Below are positions 9,163-17,947 of a stretch of 64,000 bases of DNA, one piece after another. This DNA is from UBA7803 sp040219135. GTDB lineage: Bacteria; Pseudomonadota; Gammaproteobacteria; Pseudomonadales; Azotimanducaceae. Position 1 is the stretch's first letter. Every line of letters starts with the position of its first letter. The stretch is from NCBI GenBank assembly GCA_040219135.1, contig JAVJTA010000019.1, positions 92,190 through 156,189 on the forward strand, written 5' to 3'. Made by a program: the position numbers and the translations under genes. The notes under the pieces were generated by a model. The model made no database searches and was not told the origin of the DNA. It was given only the letters and a program-made list of their open reading frames with translations.

Positions 9163-10386
9163 ATGAAGCTGAGACGTTTTCGCGTGCGGTCCGGCGGAGC
9201 GTCCGCGCTGTTGATCGCCGGCCTGCTGCTGTCAGCCGCGGCCGCCGCCGATAGCCTGGACCAGGCCAAGCGGCTGCACGACCGGATCGCCGGGGTTCCA
9301 CCCGATCCCACCACGCTGGCCAACATGGCGGACGAGATCCAGCTCAACAACGATCCCCTCGCCGCCGCGCTCATCGCCACCGACGCCCCGGCGTTCTACA
9401 GCGTCACCCTGAAGAACTTCGCAGCACCCTGGACCAACCGCGACCGCAGCGTGTTCGTCCCGCTCAACGACTACATCGCCACGGTGATCGGCATCGTCCG
9501 CGACGAGGTGGATTTCCGCGAGATCCTTCACGGCGACATCCTCTACGTGGGCAGCGGCGGCGGCGTGCCGCCCTACTCCATCAGCAACAACGACCACTAC
9601 GAGGCGCTCGAGAGCCAGGGCGCCGATCTCCGGGCCGCGCTTACCCGGACTACCCAGTCCTCATTGACCGGTCTGCCGGCCAACGCCACCGCCGGCGTGA
9701 TGACCACCCGCGCCGCGGCCAAAGCGTTCTTCATCGACGGCACCAACCGGGCCATGTTCCGCTTCACCATGCTCAACCACCTGTGCAACGACATGGAGCA
9801 GGTCCTCGACATCACGCGTCCGCCGGATCGGATCCGCCAGGACGTCTCGCGCAGCCCCGGCGGCGACAGCCGGGTGTTCCTGAACAACTGCATCGGCTGT
9901 CACTCGGGCATGGATCCTCTGGCCCAGGCGTTTGCCTACTACGACTACGAGTACGACGTGATGAGCGATCCGGACGGCGAGTTCGGCGCCATCAACTACA
10001 ACGCGGTCGGCGAGGTCGATCCGGATACCGGAACGCGGGTGGAATCGAAGTACTTCAACAACGCGCTGAACTTTGAGCACGGCTTCCAGACTCCCGACGA
10101 TTCCTGGGACAACTACTGGCGCGCCGGTCAGAACGTGCTGCTCGGCTGGGACGCGTCCCTGCCAGGTTCCGGCACGGGCGCGAAGTCCATGGGTGAGGAG
10201 CTGGCGCACAGCGATGCGTTCGCGCAGTGCCAGGTGAAGAAGGTGTTCCGCAACGTCTGCCTGCGCTCGCCGGAAACCGACGCCGACCGCGCCCAGATCG
10301 ATGTGATGGTCTCCTCGCTGGAAACCACCGGATACAACCTGAAGCAGACGTTTGCGGAATCCGCCGTCTACTGCATGGGTAACTGA
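9163..10386 (+). CDS. Exported single-CxxCH cytochrome-like protein
   Basis: 407 residues with a signal peptide (ASALLIAGLLLSAAAAADS) and one c-type haem motif, CIGCH, near residue 245 in the context NNCIGCHSGMDPLAQAF. That context (CxxCHxxxDPLA) resembles DUF1588/DUF1585-type cytochromes of planctomycetes and some proteobacteria. The rest is acidic and I do not recognise it. A clear AGGAG site precedes the ATG. It is followed after 15 bases by the LamG/haem lipoprotein gene and then the Tat protein gene, so the three are probably one operon. Likely periplasmic; electron partner unknown. Confidence 0.7.
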   Translation: MKLRRFRVRSGGASALLIAGLLLSAAAAADSLDQAKRLHDRIAGVPPDPTTLANMADEIQLNNDPLAAALIATDAPAFYSVTLKNFAAPWTNRDRSVFVPLNDYIATVIGIVRDEVDFREILHGDILYVGSGGGVPPYSISNNDHYEALESQGADLRAALTRTTQSSLTGLPANATAGVMTTRAAAKAFFIDGTNRAMFRFTMLNHLCNDMEQVLDITRPPDRIRQDVSRSPGGDSRVFLNNCIGCHSGMDPLAQAFAYYDYEYDVMSDPDGEFGAINYNAVGEVDPDTGTRVESKYFNNALNFEHGFQTPDDSWDNYWRAGQNVLLGWDASLPGSGTGAKSMGEELAHSDAFAQCQVKKVFRNVCLRSPETDADRAQIDVMVSSLETTGYNLKQTFAESAVYCMGN

Positions 10387-10401
10387 GGAAGGAGACGGAT
10401 C

Positions 10402-12864
10402 ATGAATACTCGCAGTTTCCTTCGCTCGGGCAGCCGCGGCCTGCTGGCCCTGCTGGTTCTCGCCACCGGCTACGGCTGTGGTGGCGGCAGCGGCGCCGCA
10501 ACGGTGTCGAACCCGCTGACCACACCTCCGGAGGTCAGCAACTACAGCGGTCCGCCGCCGGCTACCGCCGACGTGCAGAGCTTCAAACTCAACGTCTGGG
10601 ACAACCTGGTCCCGAACAACCGCTGTGGCTCCTGCCACAACGACAGCCAGACTCCGCGCTTCGTGCGCTCCGACGACGTCAACCTGGCCTACGAGGCGGC
10701 GAACACGGTCGTCGAACTGACCGACCCGGCCATGTCGATCATGGTCGGCAAGGTTCGCGGCGGCCACAACTGCTGGCTTGCCAGCGACGATGCTTGCGCC
10801 GACATCATCCAGTCCTACATCGAGAACTGGGCCGGCGATACCCTGGGTGGAGTCGCCAAGGAGATCCAGCTCATCGCGCCGCCGCAGCAGATGCCCGGCT
10901 CGAGCAAGAATTTCCCCGACGACCCGTCCGACTTCGCTGCGACGGTCTATCCGCTGCTGACCAGCTTCTGCGTCGACTGCCACACCGACACCGCCGTGGT
11001 GCCTCAGTCGCCCTACTTCGCCAGCGCCGATCTGGACACGGCCTACGACGCAGCCAAGGCCAAGATCGACCTGGATGCGCCAGAAAACTCGCGCTTCGTC
11101 GTTCGGCTGGGAGAGGAGTTCCACAACTGCTGGAGCGGCAACTGCGCAAGCGACGCCGATGACATGGAGCAGGCCATCGTCGATCTGTCCGGCCTGATCC
11201 CGGTGACGGAAGTGGATCCGGACCTGGTCACCTCCATGGCCCTCGGCCTGCCGGACGGCATCGTCTCCTCTGCCGGCGGACGCCACGAGACCAACGTGAT
11301 CGCCCTGTACGAGTTCAAGACGGGCACGGGATCCCAGGCCTACGACACCAGCGGCGTCGAGCCGGCCCTGAACCTGACCCTGTCCGGCGGCTACGACTGG
11401 GTCGGCGGCTGGGGGGTGGCTTTCACTGCGGGCAAGGCCCAGGGCTCCACCACGGCGAGCACCAAGCTCTACGATCTGATCACCGCCACCGGAGAATTCA
11501 GCATCGAGGCCTGGGTGGTCCCGGCCAACGTCACCCAGGACGGACCGGCGCGCATCGTCAGCTACAGCGGCGGCTCCATGGCGCGCAACTTCATGCTCGG
11601 CCAGACTCTGTATCAGTACGACGCCTACCTGCGCTCAGACGCCACCGATCAGAACGGCGAGCCGGCACTCTCCACCAACCCGGACGACGAGGACCTGCAG
11701 GCGACCCTGCAGCACGTCGTGATGACCTACGACCCGGTGGAAGGACGCCGCATCTACGTCAACGGGCAGTTCACCGAAGACCTCGACCCGATACCGCCGG
11801 ACCTGCTGAGCGAATGGGACAACACGTTTGCGTTCGCCGTAGGCAGCGAGGTGGACAATCAGAACCGCTGGGCCGGCACTATGCGCCTGCTCGCGGTGCA
11901 CAACCGGGTGCTCACCGACGAGCAGATCCTGCAGAACTTCGAGGTCGGCGTCGGCGAGAAGTACTACCTGCTGTTCAATGTCAGCGCGCACGTGGGAATC
12001 GATGACGCCTACGTCGTGTTCGAGGTGAGCCAGTTCGACTCCTACAGCTATCTGTTCGACGAGCCGTTCTTCGTCATCCTCGACAGCAGCGCGAGCCCCG
12101 GCAGCATTCCGATGGCCGGCATGCGCATCGGTCTGAACGGTCGTGAAGTCGCGGTAGGCCAGGCCTTCCGCAATCTCGACGTGACGATCACCGACGCCGA
12201 GTACGACACGTCCGGCATCCAGGTCCTGTCGACGCTCGGCACCGTCGTGCCGCTGGAGAAGGGTCCGGACGAGGACGAGTTCTTCCTCACCTTCGAACGG
12301 CTCGGATCGGCGACCAACGTGGTGGTGGAAGCCACGCCGGCACCGCCGCCGCCGCCGGCCGAAGTACCGATCGACGAGCGTACTGCGCCCCACGGCATCC
12401 GCGACTTCGCCGAGATCAACGCGACGATGTCGACGATGACGGGCGTGCCGACGAGCAACTCGCAGGTCGCCAGCACCTACGACCTGGTCTACCAGGCCAT
12501 GCCGGTACAGACGGGGATCGGCGGTTTCATCTCGTCGCAGCAGATGGGCATCACGCAGCTGGCCATCAAGTACTGCAGCGTGCTGGTGGACGACACCGGC
12601 CTGCGCGCCAGCTTCTGGCCGAGCTTCACGGACTGGAACGCGTCTCCGGGAGCGGCCTTCGGCGGCGACCGAAGCGCGGTGATCGATCCGATCATCGACA
12701 ACTTCGTCGGCCGCGGGATCGCCACCCAGCCCGGAGAAGGTGCCGTCGCTACGGAGATCGACGACCTGATCTCGCGGTTGGCCAGCGGGTCGAGCAACAC
12801 CGAAGACATCATGAAAGCGAGCTGTGCGGCAGCGCTCGGCAGCGCCGCGATGCTCGTCCAGTAA
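10402..12864 (+). CDS. Lipoprotein with two c-type haem motifs and LamG-like lectin domain
   Basis: 820 residues. The signal peptide ends at a lipobox-like GYGC near residue 27. The first 270 residues hold two cytochrome-like halves, CGSCH and CVDCH, each followed by a HNCW segment (GGHNCW and EFHNCW) that may carry the distal haem ligand. A concanavalin/LamG-like domain follows at about residues 300-510 (FSIEAWVVPANVT, then IYVNGQFTEDL and LLAVHNRVLTDEQI), a fold that usually binds glycans. The C-terminal 300 residues are unassigned. Strong GGAG site. The domain set resembles planctomycete surface cytochromes and suggests a cell-surface redox or glycan-associated role. Confidence 0.75.
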   Translation: MNTRSFLRSGSRGLLALLVLATGYGCGGGSGAATVSNPLTTPPEVSNYSGPPPATADVQSFKLNVWDNLVPNNRCGSCHNDSQTPRFVRSDDVNLAYEAANTVVELTDPAMSIMVGKVRGGHNCWLASDDACADIIQSYIENWAGDTLGGVAKEIQLIAPPQQMPGSSKNFPDDPSDFAATVYPLLTSFCVDCHTDTAVVPQSPYFASADLDTAYDAAKAKIDLDAPENSRFVVRLGEEFHNCWSGNCASDADDMEQAIVDLSGLIPVTEVDPDLVTSMALGLPDGIVSSAGGRHETNVIALYEFKTGTGSQAYDTSGVEPALNLTLSGGYDWVGGWGVAFTAGKAQGSTTASTKLYDLITATGEFSIEAWVVPANVTQDGPARIVSYSGGSMARNFMLGQTLYQYDAYLRSDATDQNGEPALSTNPDDEDLQATLQHVVMTYDPVEGRRIYVNGQFTEDLDPIPPDLLSEWDNTFAFAVGSEVDNQNRWAGTMRLLAVHNRVLTDEQILQNFEVGVGEKYYLLFNVSAHVGIDDAYVVFEVSQFDSYSYLFDEPFFVILDSSASPGSIPMAGMRIGLNGREVAVGQAFRNLDVTITDAEYDTSGIQVLSTLGTVVPLEKGPDEDEFFLTFERLGSATNVVVEATPAPPPPPAEVPIDERTAPHGIRDFAEINATMSTMTGVPTSNSQVASTYDLVYQAMPVQTGIGGFISSQQMGITQLAIKYCSVLVDDTGLRASFWPSFTDWNASPGAAFGGDRSAVIDPIIDNFVGRGIATQPGEGAVATEIDDLISRLASGSSNTEDIMKASCAAALGSAAMLVQ

Positions 12865-12903
12865 CCCCAGGTCAGTAGCGCGATACCATTCGAGGACAGA
12901 TCC

Positions 12904-14511
12904 ATGCGAAGAAAATCCAAGCGCAACTACGACGACCCGATCCGGCACCCGGATCACGGGCGTCCTCGGACCCGGCGTGACTTTCTTGCCCAGGGTTTCA
13001 TCCTGGGCGGAGCCTCGGTGCTCGGCGGGGCGACCCTGACGCTGCCGAACGGCGCCCGGGCAGCCCTGTCTCCCGGGCTCGCTCCGCTGGTGGCCCAGTG
13101 CGGTATCGCCACCCAGGGCGCGGGGAAGATTCCGTTCATCTGCTTCGACCTCGCCGGCGGTTCGAGCCAGGCCGGATCGAACGTCCTGGTCGGCCAGCGC
13201 GGGGGTCAGCTCGACTTCCTGACGACCGGAGGCTACGAGCGCCAGGGCCTGCCGGGCGACATGATCCCGCCGATCGTGAATCCGGCGACCAATACCAACG
13301 ACTTCATCGACGCCACCCTGGGACTCGCCTTCCACAGCGACAGTGCGTTCCTGCGCGGCATGATGACCAAGATCAGCCCCGCCACCGCCGCCAATATCAA
13401 CGGCGCGGTCATTCCGGCACGCTCTGAGAACGACACCGGCAACAACCCGCACAATCCGATGTACGGTATCGCGCGGGCCGGCGCCGACGGCTCCCTGCTG
13501 ACCCTGATCGGCTCGGAAAACTCCGACTCCGGCGGCAACTCCATGGCGCCCGCCAGCCTGATCGATCTGACCATCCGGCCGACCAAGGTGGACCGCCCCA
13601 GCGATGTCACCGGTCTGGTGGACGTCGGCGACCTGGTCAGCGTGCTGAGCCAGCAGGACGCCGTGGCGGTGATGGAATCCATCTATCGCATCAGCGAACA
13701 GAAGATGGACAACATGAACGCCGGACAGACCGTGACCACCGACGCCGTGGTGCGCGACCTGGTGAAGTGCGGCTACCTGAAGAGCGCTGATCTGGCCGAC
13801 CGCTTCGGCAACCCGTCCACGCTGGACCCGGCGGGCGACCCGGAGATCGTCGGCGCCGGCGGCATCTTCAGCGACGTCGAGTTCAACAACGGCGGTCGCG
13901 ATTCGTCCGAGTTCCGCAAGACCGCGTCCGTAATGAAGATGGTCATCAACGGCTTCGCCGGCGCCGGCACCATCGAGATGGGCGGTTACGACTACCATGG
14001 CGGGCGCCGCGCCGAGGGCGAGGTGAAGGACTTCCGCGCCGGTCAGTGCATGGGCGCGTGCATCGAGTACGCGGCGATCCGCGGTGTTCCGCTGATGATG
14101 TACGTGATGTCCGACGGCTCGCTGTCGTCCAATGGCGCCATCGACAATACCGTCGACGGCCGCGGCAAGGGCGAGTGGTCGAGCGACAACAGCTCCACTG
14201 CGGCGACGTTCTTCCTGGTCTACAACCCCACACGCAGGCCGACGCTGATCGGCGGGACGCCGGAGGAACAGGCGCTGCACCAGCAGATCGGCTACATGCG
14301 CCCCGACGGCTCGGTCGAGACCGCGGCCACGCCGGCGGCCGGCAACGTGAACCTGCTGGCGGAGACCATCATTCTCAACTACATGGCTCTGCACGGTGAG
14401 AACGGGAATTTCTCCGGCACGTTTGGTGGCAACCTCGGCAACGCCACGCTGCAGGACAGTCTGACCGCGTTCGAACCCATCGTTTCCGGCACCATCGACA
14501 CGCCGACATGA
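12904..14511 (+). CDS. Tat-exported DUF1501-like protein
   Basis: 535 residues with a twin-arginine signal (TRRDFLAQGFILGG) and cleavage probably after ARA near residue 50. The body contains EMGGYDYHG, reminiscent of the GGWDxH segment of DUF1501 proteins, and a conserved-looking opening IPFICFDLAGGSSQAGSN. Tat export implies folding, and probably cofactor or metal binding, before transport. It is last in the three-gene operon after the single-CxxCH and LamG/haem proteins. This parallels the planctomycete pairing of DUF1588/DUF1585 cytochromes with DUF1501/DUF1552 proteins. Substrate unknown. Confidence 0.7.
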   Translation: MRRKSKRNYDDPIRHPDHGRPRTRRDFLAQGFILGGASVLGGATLTLPNGARAALSPGLAPLVAQCGIATQGAGKIPFICFDLAGGSSQAGSNVLVGQRGGQLDFLTTGGYERQGLPGDMIPPIVNPATNTNDFIDATLGLAFHSDSAFLRGMMTKISPATAANINGAVIPARSENDTGNNPHNPMYGIARAGADGSLLTLIGSENSDSGGNSMAPASLIDLTIRPTKVDRPSDVTGLVDVGDLVSVLSQQDAVAVMESIYRISEQKMDNMNAGQTVTTDAVVRDLVKCGYLKSADLADRFGNPSTLDPAGDPEIVGAGGIFSDVEFNNGGRDSSEFRKTASVMKMVINGFAGAGTIEMGGYDYHGGRRAEGEVKDFRAGQCMGACIEYAAIRGVPLMMYVMSDGSLSSNGAIDNTVDGRGKGEWSSDNSSTAATFFLVYNPTRRPTLIGGTPEEQALHQQIGYMRPDGSVETAATPAAGNVNLLAETIILNYMALHGENGNFSGTFGGNLGNATLQDSLTAFEPIVSGTIDTPT

Positions 14512-14525
14512 TGGGCTAGGCTTTC

Positions 14526-14613
14526 TGTAGGAGCCCGTGCGGAGCGATCTCCGATCGCGATCCGCGTCTGGAATCGCGAACCATCAGGATCGCGATCGGA
14601 GATCGCTCCTACG
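14526..14613. repeat. REP-like inverted pair (BIME-type)
   Basis: Two inverted copies of a short palindromic unit starting TGTAGGAGC/CGTAGGAGC. Perfect 23-base arms lie at 14541-14563 and 14587-14609, separated by 23 bases. Each unit is itself a hairpin (GCGATC-TCC-GATCGC). The left copy carries an 11-base insertion after GTAGGAGC relative to the right one. The TGTAGGAGC start and GATCGCGA end resemble REP elements of pseudomonads and other gammaproteobacteria. Placed just after the 9163-14511 operon, the pair could also act as an attenuating or terminating hairpin. Confidence 0.75.
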
Positions 14614-14658
14614 TGGAGGCCAGGCAGGCCGCCGTTGCACCGACATAGGGACGTGTCC

Positions 14659-16020
14659 GTGACCGAAACCGTCGCCGATCTGGCAGGACTGCTGGCCTGC
14701 CCGCGCTGTGACCGCGAGCTCGACGACCTGCACTGCCCGTCGTGCCGCATCGACTATCCCCTGCACGGCGGCGTTCCCTGGCTGTTCGCCGATCCCGGCG
14801 CCGCGATCAGCGACTGGAAGAACCGCTGGACTCTGGCCGCGGAACGGCTGCGCGCCGATCTGCAGCGCACCGAACGAGCCCTCGCCGCAAACCCGCCGCC
14901 GCGCCCGAGCACGAGGCGGCGGCTGCAGACGCTCAAGGCCGGCTATCAGGCCCAGCAGGGCTATCTCGAGGATCTGCTCGAACCGCTCAATCTCGCGCGC
15001 GGCACTTCCATGGAGACGCTGCTCGCCCTGCGCACCCGGCTGCCGCCGTCCCAGGGCATCTTCAGCTACGACGCCAACGTGTACCGGGACTGGTGCTGGG
15101 GCGACGCGGAGTGCGCTGTCGCGCGTGACGCGGCGCTGCAGCTGCTCGACGGGCACAGCGCACAGCGCGTGCTGGTGCTCGGCGCCGGCGCCGGTCGGCT
15201 GGCCTACGACCTGCACCAGCACAGTACCGCGGAACTGACTCTGGCGGTGGATCTGAACCCCCTGCTCGCCTACGTCGGGCACCGGGTGAGCCACGGCGCT
15301 ACGGCGACGCTGGTCGAATTCCCGCTGGCCCCACGTCAGCCCGAATCGGCGGCGCTCGAACGCACCCTGGCGGCGCCGGCGCCGACGCGTCCGGGACTGC
15401 ACTTCGTGCTGGCAGACGCGCTGCGCGTACCGTTTGCCGGCGGCAGCTTCGATCTGGTGGTAACGCCGTGGTTCCTGGACGTAATCGACGAGCCCGCCGA
15501 ACAGGTGCTGCGTCGGATCAATGCGCTGCTCGCCGAGGACGGAGTCTGGCTGAACCAGGGCTCCGTGGCCTTCGACGGGGCCGATCCGGCGGACCGGTTG
15601 ACGCTGGAAGAGCTGATCGAGCTGGCCGCGGCGACCGGCTTCGCGGACCTGCACGCCGAAGAACAGTGCACGCCCTACATGCAGTGTCCGGATTCCCGCC
15701 ATGGGCGCATCGAGTCGGTGGTCACGCTGCGCGCACGACGCATGGCCGCGGTTAAGCCTCCGGCCAAGCACCGCAGCCTGCCGGAGTGGATCGTCGAGGG
15801 CCGCGCCCCGGTTCCGGCCCTGCCCGGCTTCCAGACCCAGGCCATGACCACGCGCATGCACGCCTTCATCATGTCGCTGATCGACGGCAAGCGTTCGCTG
15901 AAGGACATGGCGAAGGTTCTGGAAGAACAGCGGCTGATGCCGCGGCAGGAGGCGGAAATCGCGCTGCGCGGCTTCCTGGCGAAGATGCACGAAGAGGCCA
16001 GCGCCAGCGGCCGCCCCTAG
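14659..16020 (+). CDS. Zinc-ribbon SAM methyltransferase with PqqD-like tail
   Basis: About 453 residues. The N-terminus is a Trm112-like zinc ribbon (CPRC, then CPSC), the middle a class I methyltransferase (VLVLGAGAGRLAYDLH motif I; VVTPWFLDVI near motif IV). The last 80 residues form a small helical domain (LIDGKRSLKDMAKVLEE) like PqqD peptide-binding domains. The frame opens at a TTG at 14635, but AGGG at 14647 is correctly spaced (about 8 bases) from the GTG at 14659, which I chose. The three-part layout suggests a peptide or protein substrate; none is visible nearby. Stands alone between the REP pair and convergent lpxC. Confidence 0.75.
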   Translation: MTETVADLAGLLACPRCDRELDDLHCPSCRIDYPLHGGVPWLFADPGAAISDWKNRWTLAAERLRADLQRTERALAANPPPRPSTRRRLQTLKAGYQAQQGYLEDLLEPLNLARGTSMETLLALRTRLPPSQGIFSYDANVYRDWCWGDAECAVARDAALQLLDGHSAQRVLVLGAGAGRLAYDLHQHSTAELTLAVDLNPLLAYVGHRVSHGATATLVEFPLAPRQPESAALERTLAAPAPTRPGLHFVLADALRVPFAGGSFDLVVTPWFLDVIDEPAEQVLRRINALLAEDGVWLNQGSVAFDGADPADRLTLEELIELAAATGFADLHAEEQCTPYMQCPDSRHGRIESVVTLRARRMAAVKPPAKHRSLPEWIVEGRAPVPALPGFQTQAMTTRMHAFIMSLIDGKRSLKDMAKVLEEQRLMPRQEAEIALRGFLAKMHEEASASGRP

Positions 16021-16051
16021 GGAACCTCTGATCAAGTCTGCGCCAGCGGGT

Positions 16052-16074
16052 CGCTGCGCCCCAGCGGCGCAGCG
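16052..16074. terminator. Bidirectional terminator-like hairpin
   Basis: A perfect 9-base stem (CGCTGCGCC / GGCGCAGCG) with a 5-base loop in the 65-base gap between the convergent methyltransferase and lpxC genes. There is no T-tract on either side, so intrinsic termination is plausible but not certain. Confidence 0.45.
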
Positions 16075-16085
16075 CACCAGGCTCC

Positions 16086-17009
16086 TCAGGCGGTGGCGGG
16101 AGTCAGTTCGCGCTCGCGCTCGCCCGAATCCGGACCACCGAGGGTGACGATCTCCCAGGCGTCCTGACAGCGCATCAGCGCCCGGGCCAGCTTGTTGTTC
16201 AACGCGTGTCCGGACTTGTAGCCGTGGAAGTCGCCGAGCAACGGCGAACCCAGCAGGTACAGATCGCCGATCGCGTCGAGCAGCTTGTGCTTGACGAACT
16301 CGTCCTCGTAGCGAAGCCCGTCCGGGTTCAAGACCCGGAAGTCGTCGATGCCCACCGCGTTCTCCAGGGTCGACCCCAGGCAGCGGTTGATCGCCTGCGC
16401 CTGCTCGAGCTCGCGGACCAGTCCGAACGACCGCGCGCGGCTCACCTCATCGATGTAGGAGGCGGCGTTGAAGTCCACGGTGGTCTGTTTCGGATAACGG
16501 TTGTACACGGGGTGGTCGGCAACGAAGGTGTAGTGTCCGCGGAAGCCGTCGTATGGCGCGAGGCTCGCTACCGAGTCGCCCTGGGCCACCTCGATCTTTC
16601 GCGTGATGCGGATGAAGCGGCGCGCGGCGGCCTGTTCGACCACCCCCACCGACTCGATCAGATAGATGAACGGCGCGGCGCTGCCGTCCATGATCGGCAC
16701 TTCCTCACTGGTCAGTTCGACGACGAGATTGTCGATGCCCATGCCCCAGAGCGCAGACATGAGGTGCTCCACCGTCGCCACCTGAATGTCGTTGTCGGCA
16801 AGACTGGTGGACAACGTGGTGTCCGAAACTTTGCAGGCGTCCGCCCGCACGGAGGTCGCGCGGCCATCGCGGCCGGCAACGTCCGTGCGGGTGAACACGA
16901 TGCCCGTATTCTCCCCGGCAGGGCGCAACGTCATACGGACCTTTTTCCCAGAGTGCACGCCGATGCCGATGGCATGGACGGGGCGGCGAATGGTTTTCTG
17001 TCGGAACAT
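16086..17009 (-). CDS. lpxC: UDP-3-O-acyl-N-acetylglucosamine deacetylase
   Basis: Zinc deacetylase for the committed step of lipid A synthesis. The 307-residue protein has the metal and catalytic residues expected of LpxC: His82 (TVEHLMSAL), His241 and Asp245 (KHKLLDAIGD) and His268 (SGHALNN). The frame extends to 17063, but the ATG at 17009 gives the family N-terminus MFRQKTIRRPV and normal length. Unlike the common gammaproteobacterial order, ftsZ is not upstream; the neighbour there is a divergent selenoprotein gene. A TATAGT -10-like hexamer at 17047-17052 could serve it. Confidence 0.96.
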   Translation of the reverse strand: MFRQKTIRRPVHAIGIGVHSGKKVRMTLRPAGENTGIVFTRTDVAGRDGRATSVRADACKVSDTTLSTSLADNDIQVATVEHLMSALWGMGIDNLVVELTSEEVPIMDGSAAPFIYLIESVGVVEQAAARRFIRITRKIEVAQGDSVASLAPYDGFRGHYTFVADHPVYNRYPKQTTVDFNAASYIDEVSRARSFGLVRELEQAQAINRCLGSTLENAVGIDDFRVLNPDGLRYEDEFVKHKLLDAIGDLYLLGSPLLGDFHGYKSGHALNNKLARALMRCQDAWEIVTLGGPDSGERERELTPATA

Positions 17010-17332
17010 CTGGGTACTTCTTGGGAATTCAGTAGCTTGGGGCGCAACTATACAGACCCTCAAACTGAAAATGAAGAGAAAATGGAGAGAAAAATGGAGA
17101 GAAAATCAACGCCATGTCACAGTTCGATGACACTTCTCCTCCGGAGATCAATGACATAGGTAAGTCTAGCCGGATTTTGCGGAGCGTCTTCTGTCCGACG
17201 ATCGACGCCCGCCCCCACTGGAAGCGTGCGGTGTCCGCTGTCCAGTTCCAACCGACGGCGAATGCTTGCGAGGTTGAACCGCCAGGACCCAGGTGGAATC
17301 CTACGTCGTCTACGAACAGCAAAGAGAGCGCC
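17010..17332. other. Divergent intergenic region between lpxC and selenoprotein gene
   Basis: 323 bases with no convincing gene. It holds a TATAGT -10-like hexamer reading toward lpxC (17047-17052) and a purine-rich stretch at 17070-17106 made of about three imperfect copies of ATGGAGAGAAAA. An open frame runs in from 17114 in the frame of the downstream selenoprotein, but it lacks a signal peptide at the right place and I treat it as untranslated leader. The base composition is clearly more A-rich than the neighbouring genes. Confidence 0.5.
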
Positions 17333-17947
17333 ATGAAGCACGGGAGAACACCGCACCGACGCGATCGTTTGCACGGTCTGTGGCGCTGGCTTGTCGGCGG
17401 AGCCCTGGCCGCCATGGGTCAGTTTTCGATTGCGAACCCGGAGTACCTCGAGCTCTGGGGACCTGGCGTGGGAACACCGGCGCCCCTGCTGGCGGCCGAC
17501 GACCAGGAGGGCAATCGGCAGACACTCCAAACCTTGGCCGGGCCCAAGGGACTACTGCTCGTCTTCTCCCGCTCCGTCGACTGGTGACCCTTCTGCAAAC
17601 GTCAGTTCGTGAAACTGAATGATATACACGGTCGATTCGAAGCGCTTGGGGTGGGCGTCGCCGGGATGACCTACGACGATCCCGAGCACATTCGGCAGTT
17701 CCACAACGAGTGGAAAATAGCGTTTCCGCTGCTGCGAGACGTAGACGGCCGGCATGTGGATGCCTGGGGAATCCGCAACGAGCAGTACGGCGAAGGCACG
17801 TTTGCCCACGGCATCCCGCATCCCGGCATGGTTGTGCTCTCGCCCGCGGGAACGATCCTGGCCAAGTTCGCCGAACCAGGCTATCGGTCGCGGCCGGACT
17901 GGGACTCGGTGCTGGAAGAGGTCCGGACCTTGGTCGGTGGTGAGTAA
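17333..17947 (+). CDS. Peroxiredoxin/thioredoxin-fold selenoprotein (UxxC), exported
   Basis: Reads as 204 residues if the in-frame TGA at 17585-17587 (codon 85) encodes selenocysteine. The site is SRSVDW-U-PFCKRQF, where AhpC/TSA-type redoxins have W-C-P-x-C-K. The same frame continues with family sequence (GVAGMTYDDPEHIRQFH, then FPLLRD and HPGMVVLSPAG) to a normal stop. A hydrophobic segment near residues 17-34 suggests export or membrane anchoring. A hairpin at 17602-17618 starts 14 nt after the TGA, with its loop 20 nt after it, fitting bacterial SECIS rules. AGAG precedes the ATG. Otherwise it would be a nonsense-mutated pseudogene, but nothing else is damaged. Downstream GTG gene overlaps it. 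Confidence 0.85.
17602..17618 (+). promoter_or_regulatory. Bacterial SECIS-like hairpin 1
   Basis: TCAGTT / AACTGA six-pair stem with loop CGTGA, inside the coding sequence. The loop begins 20 nt after the TGA and carries G at its second position, both within known bacterial SECIS limits. SelB with Sec-tRNA would bind here. It matches the second hairpin at 21945-21961 at 14 of 17 positions. Confidence 0.75.

Noticed and set aside
17585..17587. TGA as a sequencing error or pseudogene-making mutation
   Set aside because: Not fully excludable, but a second TGA in the window sits at the equivalent redox position of another family and both carry matching hairpins.
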